This document shows, piece by piece, positions 26,019-34,161 of a stretch of DNA of 64,000 bases. How positions within the stretch are numbered: position 1 is the stretch's first letter; each line of letters opens with the position of its first letter. The stretch is from Bacillota bacterium (lineage in GTDB: Bacteria > Bacillota > Clostridia > Lachnospirales > Lachnospiraceae). The translations under genes were made by a program, and so were the position numbers. The stretch lies in NCBI GenBank assembly GCA_023441965.1, contig JAEZNB010000078.1, forward strand, positions 32,426 through 96,425, written 5' to 3'. The notes below the pieces were generated by a model. That model ran no database searches. It saw nothing but the letters and a program-made list of their open reading frames with translations, and had not been told where the DNA came from.

Positions 26019-26634
26019 GAAGGAGAAACTCTTATATCCATTCTATGTCATCACCCATCCCTTTGACGGCTTTTACCAGGTCAGACACAGGGGAAAGGGC
26101 AGTGTTCCGGTTGCCATGCTTTTGATTTTCCTCTTTGCCCTATCCTTCTCCTTGAATCGGAAGTATGCCAGCTTTGTGGTGAATACGGTCAATACGAGAT
26201 ATGTGGACAGCAGAACGGAAATCATCGGTATATTTTTTGCAGTCCTCCTGTTTTCCGTTGCCAACTGGTCCATCACCTGCCTGTTGGAGGGAGAGGGGAG
26301 ATTTAAGGATATTCTGACAGTCATGGGATACTCCATGCTGCCCATGGTCCTGACCTTCCTGCCGGTGACCATCCTGTCCTGGTTCATTGCAGCGGATGAG
26401 GAGGGAATCTATTCCCTGCTGAAGGGTATCTCCATACTGCTGTTTGTGGTAATCCTGCTGATCGGAATTATGATCATACATAACTTCGGCTTTGGTAAAA
26501 CACTCTTTACCCTGCTGCTGACCTTTGTTGCACTGCTGATTATACTTTTTATCATCATGCTGCTGTATTCACTGCTGAATCAGGTTTACCTGTTCTTTAA
26601 GAGTGCATACACGGAGCTGGTGTTAAGGGCATAG
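26011..26634 (+). CDS. Yip1-family-like multispanning membrane protein
   Basis: About 207 residues with five predicted membrane segments (for example VPVAMLLIFLFALSF, TEIIGIFFAVLLFSVANWSI, MLPMVLTFLPVTILSWF, ISILLFVVILLIGIMII, LFTLLLTFVALLIILFIIML). The spacing and the NWSITCLLEGEGRFKDILTVMGYS segment resemble the Yip1 domain of bacterial proteins. The N-terminus FYVITHPFDGFYQVRHRGKGS is the usual lead-in. The ATG at 26011 is 8 bases from AAAGGGGG; 26005 is too close. Function unknown; co-encoded with the NHL protein and the DUF5696-like protein. Confidence 0.75.
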   Translation: MSKKEKLLYPFYVITHPFDGFYQVRHRGKGSVPVAMLLIFLFALSFSLNRKYASFVVNTVNTRYVDSRTEIIGIFFAVLLFSVANWSITCLLEGEGRFKDILTVMGYSMLPMVLTFLPVTILSWFIAADEEGIYSLLKGISILLFVVILLIGIMIIHNFGFGKTLFTLLLTFVALLIILFIIMLLYSLLNQVYLFFKSAYTELVLRA

Positions 26635-26647
26635 GGAGGGATAGACC

Positions 26648-29227
26648 ATGAAGAGAAAATTCAAACTCCGTTATGCAGTCATCCCTGCCGTAATCCTTGG
26701 GGCGATCATCTATGTCGCCTATCTTTTCATTCATTACTTTAACTATATGGAGTACCGCAAGTATCTGACGGACTACAGCTATGAGGAGGGTAGGGAATTT
26801 ACCGCCCTTGAGGATACAGACCCTAAGGTGAAGGGTATGGTACTGGCGGCAGAGAGCGACTATCTGAAGCTATATACGAATCTGAAGACGACTGAGGTTG
26901 CAGTTTATGATAAGAGGTCCGGTGAAATCACCTATTCAAATCCTGTAGACAGGGGCTCTGACGGCATAGCTACCGGAAGAAATAAGATTGCACTGAACTC
27001 CCAATTCATGCTGACCTATTATGACCTAAGCATGACGATGGTCAATATGTATAATTATGATTACAGTGTGGAAAGAGGGCAATATACCCTGGAAGCACTG
27101 GAACAGGGAATCCGCTACACCTATCTGCTGGGTAACCTGGACAGTCCTACCGGACTGGTGCCTCCCATTATTACAGAGGAGAGGCTGCAGGAGAAAATCT
27201 TAAGCAAGCTGTCTGAGAAGGATGCCAAAACCATTCGTAAGAATTATATGGAATCAAAAAATGTGGAGGGCTTCCTGGAGCTGACCGATGGCGCCAAGGC
27301 ATATACGATCGGTTTACAGAAGTGGAATGAGCTGGTGAAAAAGGCCGGTTATACCCAGGCTGATTTTGATGAGGATGCAGCGGCTGCGGCCGGAGGCAGC
27401 ATGCCGGAGCGTACGACCTTTACCATACCCCTGGAATACCGTCTGGAGGGAGAGACCCTGACAGTATCGATTCCGACTGAGAAGATTCAGGAGACCGGCA
27501 GCGGCCGGCTCGCCAATATCGACCTCTTAAGCTATTTCGGTGCGGGCGGAATGCAGGAAGAGGGCTATCTTCTGGTGCCAAATGGGACCGGTTCCCTGAT
27601 TTACTTTAATAATGGCAAAAAGAACGATAAATATAATCAATATGTCTATGGCATGGATGAGACCACCCAGTCCGCTACGGTAGTAGAGGAGACCGAAAAG
27701 GTTAGAATTCCGGTCTTCGGAATCAAGCGTGACAAGAGCGCGGTATTTGCCGAGATCAGAATTGGGGACACCCTTGCCAATATTATGGCAGCCGTATCCG
27801 GAGGTGTAAACAGTTATAACTTTGTTTATCCTTCCTTTGTCTTAAGAGGCACAGAGAAGGTATCCATGTTTGGAGCGGAAGGAGAGGCGGCAGACCTGCC
27901 GGTTCTGGAAAAGGATATCTACAAGCTGAATCTGACTGTGGATTATTCCTTCTTAGCCAGCGAGGAAGCAAGCTACTCCGGTATGGCGAACTTCTACCGG
28001 CAGAGGCTGATGGACAGAGGAGTCTTATCCCTTCAGGAAGAGGAGGCTTCCATTCCCTTCTATCTGGATCTGGTTGGTGGAGTAAAACTGGAGGAAAGTG
28101 TTCTCGGTGTATCCTACCTGGATGTGTATCCGATGACAAGCTTCGAGGAGGCTGAAATCATTCTCAATGCCTTCCGGGATCAGGGGATCGCAAATCTTAG
28201 GGTAAATTACCTTGGTTGGTTCAACGGGGGCTATTACCACGAAACCTTCCATAAGCTAAAGGTAGATAAGGAGCTTGGGGGCAAGAGGAAGCTGGAACGC
28301 CTGAACAAGACCTTAGAGGAGGCAGGCATCCGCCTGTATGGTGATGTAGGAATCCAGAGGGTGTCCTTCGAAGCAGAGAATCACTACAACTGGAAGATGG
28401 AAAATTCCAGATATTATAACGGTTATGCAGTGGCCTTCGGTAAGGTGAACCCGGCCTATTTGAGAGTCGGCCCCATGGGATATTTTGAGACCATGTATAA
28501 CGTTCTGTCACCGAAGTTCCTCGTCCGCCATGTGGAGCAGTTCTTAAAGGAGATTAAGAAGGTCGATATCACCGGAATCTCCTTAAGAGATATGGGAGAT
28601 ATGGTGGCTTCGGATAAGAGAAGATCCAATGTAATCAACAGGGAACAGGCCAAACAGGTCATCATCAGCCAGCTGGAGAAGATTGATGGCGCAAGGGATC
28701 ATCTGATGATCAACGGTGGAAATGCTTATTCCTGGGCCTATGCCGAGGATCTGGAGAATGTTCCTGCCAGCCACAATCCCTTCTATGTCGTGGATGAAGA
28801 GGTACCCTTCTACCAGATGGTCATCCATGGCTGTATAGATTACAGTTCCGTGGCAATCAACCTAAGTGACAGCTACGATAAACAGGATATCATCCTAAGG
28901 AGCATTGAGTTCGGTATGTCTCCCCACTTTACCTTATCCTATGAGAATTCCAGTAAAATCAAATACTCCGGCATGAATCACCTGTATTCTACCCAGTATG
29001 AAATTTGGCTGAAGGATGCGGCCGAGATCTATCGCAAGACCAATGAAGCCTTACAGGCGGTGACCGGCAGCACCATTACGGACCATAGCAGGATACAGGA
29101 CGGAGTAAAGAGAATCACCTATGGGAATGGAACCGTCCTCTATGTGAATTATACAAAAACAGACGTAGAGATCTCCGGTACGAAGGTTCCCGCCAGGGGC
29201 TATACGCTGAAGGGGGTAGAGGAATGA
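26648..29227 (+). CDS. DUF5696-like membrane-anchored extracytoplasmic protein
   Basis: 859 residues. A single N-terminal membrane anchor (about 10-32) is followed by a large outside region. I recognise it as similar to DUF5696 proteins, which accompany carbohydrate ABC transporter genes. The first half is beta-rich (EVAVYDKRSGEITYSNPVDR; GYLLVPNGTGSLIYFNNGK). The second half (from about 480) alternates strands and helices like a TIM barrel (YLDLVGG, LRVNYLGWFNGGYY, LYGDVGIQRVSF, ITGISLRDMGDM, DHLMINGGNAYSWAYAEDL), suggesting a glycoside-hydrolase-like fold with carboxylates near the strand ends. Catalysis is not shown. The stop overlaps the next ATG (ATGA). Confidence 0.75.
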   Translation: MKRKFKLRYAVIPAVILGAIIYVAYLFIHYFNYMEYRKYLTDYSYEEGREFTALEDTDPKVKGMVLAAESDYLKLYTNLKTTEVAVYDKRSGEITYSNPVDRGSDGIATGRNKIALNSQFMLTYYDLSMTMVNMYNYDYSVERGQYTLEALEQGIRYTYLLGNLDSPTGLVPPIITEERLQEKILSKLSEKDAKTIRKNYMESKNVEGFLELTDGAKAYTIGLQKWNELVKKAGYTQADFDEDAAAAAGGSMPERTTFTIPLEYRLEGETLTVSIPTEKIQETGSGRLANIDLLSYFGAGGMQEEGYLLVPNGTGSLIYFNNGKKNDKYNQYVYGMDETTQSATVVEETEKVRIPVFGIKRDKSAVFAEIRIGDTLANIMAAVSGGVNSYNFVYPSFVLRGTEKVSMFGAEGEAADLPVLEKDIYKLNLTVDYSFLASEEASYSGMANFYRQRLMDRGVLSLQEEEASIPFYLDLVGGVKLEESVLGVSYLDVYPMTSFEEAEIILNAFRDQGIANLRVNYLGWFNGGYYHETFHKLKVDKELGGKRKLERLNKTLEEAGIRLYGDVGIQRVSFEAENHYNWKMENSRYYNGYAVAFGKVNPAYLRVGPMGYFETMYNVLSPKFLVRHVEQFLKEIKKVDITGISLRDMGDMVASDKRRSNVINREQAKQVIISQLEKIDGARDHLMINGGNAYSWAYAEDLENVPASHNPFYVVDEEVPFYQMVIHGCIDYSSVAINLSDSYDKQDIILRSIEFGMSPHFTLSYENSSKIKYSGMNHLYSTQYEIWLKDAAEIYRKTNEALQAVTGSTITDHSRIQDGVKRITYGNGTVLYVNYTKTDVEISGTKVPARGYTLKGVEE

Positions 29228-30129
29228 AGAAGAGCAGAATGACATTACGGCAGAAGAGGGCTGTCATCGGATTATTGTTCATTTCCCCTTGGATGATCGG
29301 GTTTTTCGTATACTATCTGCGCAGTCTGGTTTTGACGACGCAATTTTCCTTAAGCAAGATATCCATTGCGGAAACCGGTGGTTACATAGCGGATTTCATC
29401 GGTTTAGATAACTATATCTATGCTTTTACCAAGCATGGAACCTTCAATCAGGTACTGGTGAATTCCCTGCAGGAAATTCTCATTGATGTCCCCTTTATCA
29501 TTTTTTTCAGCCTGTTCATAGCGATACTGCTGAATACCAAGTTTAAAGGACGGGCACTGATCCGTGCAATTTTTTTCCTTCCCATTATACTTGGCTCCGG
29601 TGCCGTCCTGGAATCCTTACAGCTTGCTACTGAGAATGTCCAGGGCGGTGGAGGGGCGATGCTGGTGGAATTTGCCCAGCCTTCCGGAGTAAATATAGAT
29701 TATTTCATGGATCTCTTAGGACAGTTGGGACTGCCGGACCGGGCCGCAGGCTACATCGTCGGACTGGTCGGAAGAATATTTGATATCGTAAGAGCATCCA
29801 GTGTTCAGATCATCATCTTTATTGCAGCCCTCCAATCCGTTTCCCCTTCTCTGTATGAGGTATCAAAGATCGAGGGAGCGACGGGCTATGAGACCTTCTG
29901 GAAGGTCACCTTCCCCATGGTTTCACCGCTGATCCTGACCAACGTGGTATATACCATTGTGGATTCCTTCGTCAACAGTCGGGTGGTGGATATGGCATAT
30001 TCCGCAGCCTTTACCAATTATGATTATGGCCTAAGCTCTGCCATGAGTATGATCAGTACTCTGCTGGTATGTACCATATTACTGGTGGTCGGGGCTTTGA
30101 TTACCAGAAAAACCTTTTACTACAATTAG
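29224..30129 (+). CDS. Sugar ABC transporter permease, MalF/LplB type (second pair)
   Basis: 301 residues. Begins RQKRAVIGLLFISPWMIGFFVYYL and has six membrane segments and the EAA loop SPSLYEVSKIEGATGYETFWKV. It starts by a 4-base ATGA overlap with the DUF5696-like gene, so translation is coupled. It is distinct from the first pair and presumably serves the binding protein at 31197. Confidence 0.92.
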   Translation: MKKSRMTLRQKRAVIGLLFISPWMIGFFVYYLRSLVLTTQFSLSKISIAETGGYIADFIGLDNYIYAFTKHGTFNQVLVNSLQEILIDVPFIIFFSLFIAILLNTKFKGRALIRAIFFLPIILGSGAVLESLQLATENVQGGGGAMLVEFAQPSGVNIDYFMDLLGQLGLPDRAAGYIVGLVGRIFDIVRASSVQIIIFIAALQSVSPSLYEVSKIEGATGYETFWKVTFPMVSPLILTNVVYTIVDSFVNSRVVDMAYSAAFTNYDYGLSSAMSMISTLLVCTILLVVGALITRKTFYYN

Positions 30130-30145
30130 GAAGGAGGAAGCTACC

Positions 30146-31135
30146 TTGAAGCTGAAAGAGATCGGTTTACAGATCAGGAAGAGGAACAGTGATACCGTAT
30201 TTCTCAATAAAAGAGCAAGAGCGGTCCATAAATCTAAGGCCTTCCTCTTATCGGTATTTAAGTTTATGATACTGTTGGGGATTTCCTACATTATCCTGGG
30301 ACCTGTGATCAACATCATCAGTAACTCCTTTTATTCAGCCTCGGATGTGTATAACCCTTCCGTGTTCCTCTTTCCATTAAAGCCGAATACGGATAATTAT
30401 CGTCTGTCCTTCCTTCGTCTGGATTATTTTAAAACCCTGGGCTGGACTTTGTTTTATGTGGCTACAATCACTTTGATACAGATATTTATCGCCTCCATGT
30501 GCGGTTATGGCTTTGCAAGATTTGACTTCCCCTTTAAGAAGCTGCTGTTTGCCTTTGTCATCGTAACGATTGTTTTACCCGCCCATACCATCATGCTGCC
30601 GGTTTATCAGCATTTCAGAAATTGGGATATCTTTGGCATCCTCCGGCTGATCAGAGGCAAACCCCTGAATCTTCTGTCAACGGAGCTGCCGATGTACCTG
30701 ATGACCCTCTTTGGTACGGGTTTACGTTCCGGGCTCTTTATCTATATCTTCCGGCAGTTTTTCAGAGGACTGCCCAAGGAAATTGAAGAAGCTGCCTTTA
30801 TCGACGGCGCCGGAATGTTCTATACCTATTTCAGGATTATGCTAGTCAATGCGATTCCGGCTGTCCTGACTGTGGCTGTGTTCTCCATGGTATGGCAGTA
30901 TAATGACATGTTTTATGTCAGCCTCTTCTCCATGCCCTCGGGGCACAATATTTCCTTCCGCCTGTCCACGATACAGGCTACCATCCGCTTCGTTGACAAG
31001 ATCAGAGACCCGATGATTACACAGCTCTATGTTTATGCAGGAGTGATTCTGGTAATATTGCCGATATTGATTATCTATCTGATCCTACAGAAGTATTTTA
31101 TGGAGGGCGTGGAACGCAGCGGTATCGTAGGCTGA
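30146..31135 (+). CDS. Carbohydrate ABC transporter permease, MalG/YtcP type (second pair)
   Basis: 329 residues. Six membrane segments; FKFMILLGISYIILGPVINIISNSFY near the N-terminus; the CGYGFARFDFPFKKLLF region; EAA loop LPKEIEEAAFIDGAGMFYTYFRIM. The TTG start follows AAGGAGG by 8 bases. The long N-terminus (about 35 residues before the first span) is somewhat unusual. Confidence 0.92.
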   Translation: MKLKEIGLQIRKRNSDTVFLNKRARAVHKSKAFLLSVFKFMILLGISYIILGPVINIISNSFYSASDVYNPSVFLFPLKPNTDNYRLSFLRLDYFKTLGWTLFYVATITLIQIFIASMCGYGFARFDFPFKKLLFAFVIVTIVLPAHTIMLPVYQHFRNWDIFGILRLIRGKPLNLLSTELPMYLMTLFGTGLRSGLFIYIFRQFFRGLPKEIEEAAFIDGAGMFYTYFRIMLVNAIPAVLTVAVFSMVWQYNDMFYVSLFSMPSGHNISFRLSTIQATIRFVDKIRDPMITQLYVYAGVILVILPILIIYLILQKYFMEGVERSGIVG

Positions 31136-31196
31136 TACCAATGGTCAACCCTTTTAAAATAGAGCTTAATAAATATTAAATAGGAGGAGGACTCGA

Positions 31197-32678
31197 ATGA
31201 AAAAGACGAGCAAAAAAATGATTGCACTGTTACTGTGCATATCCATGCTGCTGCTTTCCTTAACTGCATGCGGTGGAAATGATTCCAAAGATACAGGGAA
31301 CAAAGCAGAGGCTACACCTACCACAGCCCCGGCAGCTGATCAGAAGAATGAGACGGCTGACGCTACAGCTACTCCCGAACCGGAAGAAGTGGATCCTTAT
31401 CCGGCCTTTGACTTTGGCGGAAGAACCATTAAGGTTGGTATCTGGTGGGATTACTACTATACCAGTGACCATGATGATGTAATGGATGATGCCAGCGTCA
31501 TTGATACGGAAACAGCGCAGATGAAACTGGACAATATCAGAAGGATAGAGGAGAAATACAACTGCAAAATACAGTTTGTCAACTTTGGTTGGGACGGAAC
31601 CATATCCAGTCTCAATACCTCTGTTACTGCCGGAACCCCCGAATGTGATATCTATCTGACAGATCTTCAGTTCGGTATTCCTGCGGTTCAGAATGGTCTG
31701 GCTCAGGATCTGAAAGCAATTGCTCCCGAATATACCGATCTTTTCGCAGAGCAGAAGGTGATTAAGCCTCTGGAAGGCCTAGGTGGAACCTATTTCTTCA
31801 CAGAGCAGGGTGTTACACAGCACGGTATCTTCTTAGGCTATAATGCAACCATGCTGAATGATTTGGGGCTGGAGGATCCTCAGCAGCTCTATCAGAATGG
31901 TAAATGGACTTGGGATAAGTTTGCAGAGCTTGCCAAGGCAGGAACCAGGGATACGGATGCCGACGGTACCACTGACATTTACGGTTACGGCGGAAGCTTT
32001 ATTGACCTGATCAACGGTATGGTTATGAATAACGGAGGAGAGATTGCGGCAACCACCACAGAAGGCATCAGTAAGCCCCAGACAGTGGAAGCCTTCGAGT
32101 TTATTGACCGTCTGTATAATAAGGATATGTCCGCCAGACCTTGGAACGGGGACGACTGGGATGATAATCTCCTTGCTTGGTCCGATGGTAAGGTTATGTT
32201 CTGGACTGCCCAGGCCTGGTCTCTGGACCAGCAGAAGAAGGCAGCAATTGCAGAGGGAGCGGAATTACCCTTTGAATATCATGTGGTTCCTTATCCGACA
32301 GGACCCAGTGGTGATGCTTCCAAGATGTATAGTCCGGTTGCAGGTAACTGGTATATCATTCCTGTAGGTGTGCAAGAGCCCGGTAAGGTATTGCAGATTT
32401 TCGAAGAATTCCTGAACTGGCACAAGGGTGATCCGGAGCTTCGTGATGATATGACAGCCTTCGAAGCATGCTTCAACTCTTTGGAGGATGTGGATATCGC
32501 ATATAAGTCCGGTCTGAATATGAAGCTGGATATTTGGAACAGCTTAGGTGACTACTTCAGATTAAGTGACATGATCTTCTGGCCGGTAGTAGTAAGAAAG
32601 GATACCACCGTTGCACAGGCAATCGAATCCGCGAAACCGGTGCTCCAGGAGGCATTGAATTATTTCTATGAGAAGTAA
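31197..32678 (+). CDS. Sugar ABC transporter substrate-binding lipoprotein (second)
   Basis: 493 residues. Lipoprotein signal with LTAC and lipidated Cys25, a Thr/Ala/Pro-rich spacer (TPTTAPAADQ), then a sugar-binding SBP: IKVGIWWDYYYTSDHDD, GTPECDIYLTDLQFGIPAVQNG, LPFEYHVVPYPTGP. Several Trp and acidic residues in the second lobe (WNGDDWDDNLLAW) are compatible with sugar stacking. TAGGAGGAGG lies before the ATG. Last gene of the operon, followed by a large hairpin. Confidence 0.9.
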   Translation: MKKTSKKMIALLLCISMLLLSLTACGGNDSKDTGNKAEATPTTAPAADQKNETADATATPEPEEVDPYPAFDFGGRTIKVGIWWDYYYTSDHDDVMDDASVIDTETAQMKLDNIRRIEEKYNCKIQFVNFGWDGTISSLNTSVTAGTPECDIYLTDLQFGIPAVQNGLAQDLKAIAPEYTDLFAEQKVIKPLEGLGGTYFFTEQGVTQHGIFLGYNATMLNDLGLEDPQQLYQNGKWTWDKFAELAKAGTRDTDADGTTDIYGYGGSFIDLINGMVMNNGGEIAATTTEGISKPQTVEAFEFIDRLYNKDMSARPWNGDDWDDNLLAWSDGKVMFWTAQAWSLDQQKKAAIAEGAELPFEYHVVPYPTGPSGDASKMYSPVAGNWYIIPVGVQEPGKVLQIFEEFLNWHKGDPELRDDMTAFEACFNSLEDVDIAYKSGLNMKLDIWNSLGDYFRLSDMIFWPVVVRKDTTVAQAIESAKPVLQEALNYFYEK

Positions 32679-32723
32679 GGGATTGAGCCGGACCTTCCCG
32701 TAAGAATAGTATGAATGAATTGA

Positions 32724-32788
32724 GGGCTGCAGTGCCGGATCTGATCGGAGCTTCGTCTCGCCATACCCTGGCACTGCAGTCCTTTCTT
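32724..32788 (+). terminator. Terminator at the end of the double ABC operon
   Basis: A 13-bp stem (32724-32736 with 32770-32782, one G-U pair) closes a 33-base loop and is followed by TTTCTT. Confidence 0.65.
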
Positions 32789-32934
32789 CGTAATATAAGT
32801 AAATCAGCTGTCTTAAACTTTCGTTCAGGTTTCTTGGCTATAGAAATATCATGTATTTGTTCGTTCACAACAACATGGAATAAAATAAAGTGTAAACTGA
32901 AAGTTAAATCCAGATTTTATTAATATGAATGCTC

Positions 32935-33030
32935 CTCCTTCCGATCATCCGGCGATGCGTAGGCTAGGGTAATCGCTTTATTTCCCCGGCAGCTTACAGC
33001 CTGTGAGCAAGCCTGACAGACCGGAGGGAG
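32935..33030 (+). ncRNA. Candidate structured leader RNA (three-way junction) ahead of GH130
   Basis: A 9-bp closing stem (32935-32943 with 33022-33030) encloses two hairpins: GCGAT / ATCGC (32952-32956 with 32972-32976) and GGC-GCTTAC / GTGAGC-GCC (32988-32997 with 33003-33013). The loops contain AGGCT (32961-32965) and AGCCT (32998-33002), which are exact complements and could kiss. It sits 84 bases before the GH130 start in otherwise AT-rich DNA. I cannot match it to a known riboswitch. The base pairing is seen; the function is inference. Confidence 0.35.
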
Positions 33031-33049
33031 TTAGATAGAGAAGGAGTAT

Positions 33050-33066
33050 CCTAATATCCTATTAGG
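33050..33066. promoter_or_regulatory. Palindrome ahead of the second GH130 gene
   Basis: CCTAATA-N3-TATTAGG, a perfect 7-bp inverted repeat 48 bases before the GH130 start; possible operator. Confidence 0.4.
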
Positions 33067-33113
33067 ACTATCATAAGAAAGGTTTTATTAAAATAACATA
33101 AAGGAGAATTAGC

Positions 33114-34136
33114 ATGAGCAAAGTTACGATGTTCACCGATAATCTACCCAATATACCTTGGCAGGAGAAGCCTGCCAACCAATTTGGTCCAGTCTGGAGG
33201 TATACGGAGAATCCCATCATAGACCGCAATCCAATTCCGGGAGTAGCCAGAATCTTCAACAGTGCGGTTGTTCCCTACCAGGGAGAGTTTATCGGAGTGT
33301 TCCGGGCAGAGCAGACAGACGGCGTTCCCCATCTGTACCTTGGCTATAGTAAGGATGGAATTCATTGGACCTTTGAACCGGATCGAATCCCCTTTGTAAA
33401 TGAAAAGGGAGAACCTTTTCTGCCGCGTTATGAGTATGACCCACGGCTGATCAAGGTTGAGGATACCTATTATATCATCTGGTGTACCGATTTTTACGGA
33501 GCCGCCTTAGGACTGGCGAAGACAAAGGATTTTAAGACCTTCGTCAGGCTGGAGAATCCTTTCCTGCCCTTTAACAGGAATGGAGTACTCTTCCCCAAGA
33601 AAATCAATAGCAATTTCCTTATGCTGTCCAGGCCCAGTGACAGCGGTCATACCCCCTTCGGCGATGTATTCTTAAGTGAGAGTCCTGATTTGGTCTACTG
33701 GGGCAAGCACAGGCATGTAATGGCAAGAGGCTTTAAGCAGTGGTGGCAGTCCCTGAAGATCGGCGGAGGCGCAGCACCCATCGAAACCAGTGAGGGCTGG
33801 CTTCTGTTCTATCATGGAGTTACCGGAACCTGTAACGGATATGTATATAGTATGGGAGCCTGCATCCTGGATTCGGAGCAGCCCTCCATCGTTAAATACA
33901 GAGCTGAAAGCTTCATTCTGACTCCGGAGCAGTGGTATGAGGAAAGGGGCTTTGTAGCGAATGTGGTCTTCCCCTGTGCGACGCTCAATGACGCGGCTAC
34001 AGGAAGAATCGCTATTTATTATGGAGCAGCTGACTCCTATGTTGGCTTGGCCTTCACGACTCTGGAGGAGATTGTGGATTTTGTGAAGCGTCATGATAAG
34101 GCCAATGAGGATGATAAGGATTACGGTATCATGTAA
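33114..34136 (+). CDS. Mannooligosaccharide phosphorylase-like enzyme (GH130, probable subfamily 2)
   Basis: 340 residues, cytoplasmic. It releases mannose 1-phosphate from beta-mannooligosaccharides (assigned from family and context). Visible features: WRYTENPIIDRNPIPG, RIFNSAVVPYQGEFIGVFR, Asp109 in RYEYDPRLIKVEDTYYI as likely proton donor, GGGAAPIETSEGWLLFYHGV and VANVVFPCATLND. Shorter than the GH130 at 16930, as expected for the oligosaccharide-active branch. GH130 enzymes acting on beta-1,2-mannosides are an alternative. AAAGGAG lies before the ATG. Confidence 0.85.
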   Translation: MSKVTMFTDNLPNIPWQEKPANQFGPVWRYTENPIIDRNPIPGVARIFNSAVVPYQGEFIGVFRAEQTDGVPHLYLGYSKDGIHWTFEPDRIPFVNEKGEPFLPRYEYDPRLIKVEDTYYIIWCTDFYGAALGLAKTKDFKTFVRLENPFLPFNRNGVLFPKKINSNFLMLSRPSDSGHTPFGDVFLSESPDLVYWGKHRHVMARGFKQWWQSLKIGGGAAPIETSEGWLLFYHGVTGTCNGYVYSMGACILDSEQPSIVKYRAESFILTPEQWYEERGFVANVVFPCATLNDAATGRIAIYYGAADSYVGLAFTTLEEIVDFVKRHDKANEDDKDYGIM

Positions 34137-34161
34137 CAAAAGGTCGGCAGGAGGGATCAGG

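Noticed and set aside
32711..32923. Small plus-strand frame of 70 codons
   Set aside because: Starts before and reads through the terminator hairpin of the SBP gene; no ribosome site.
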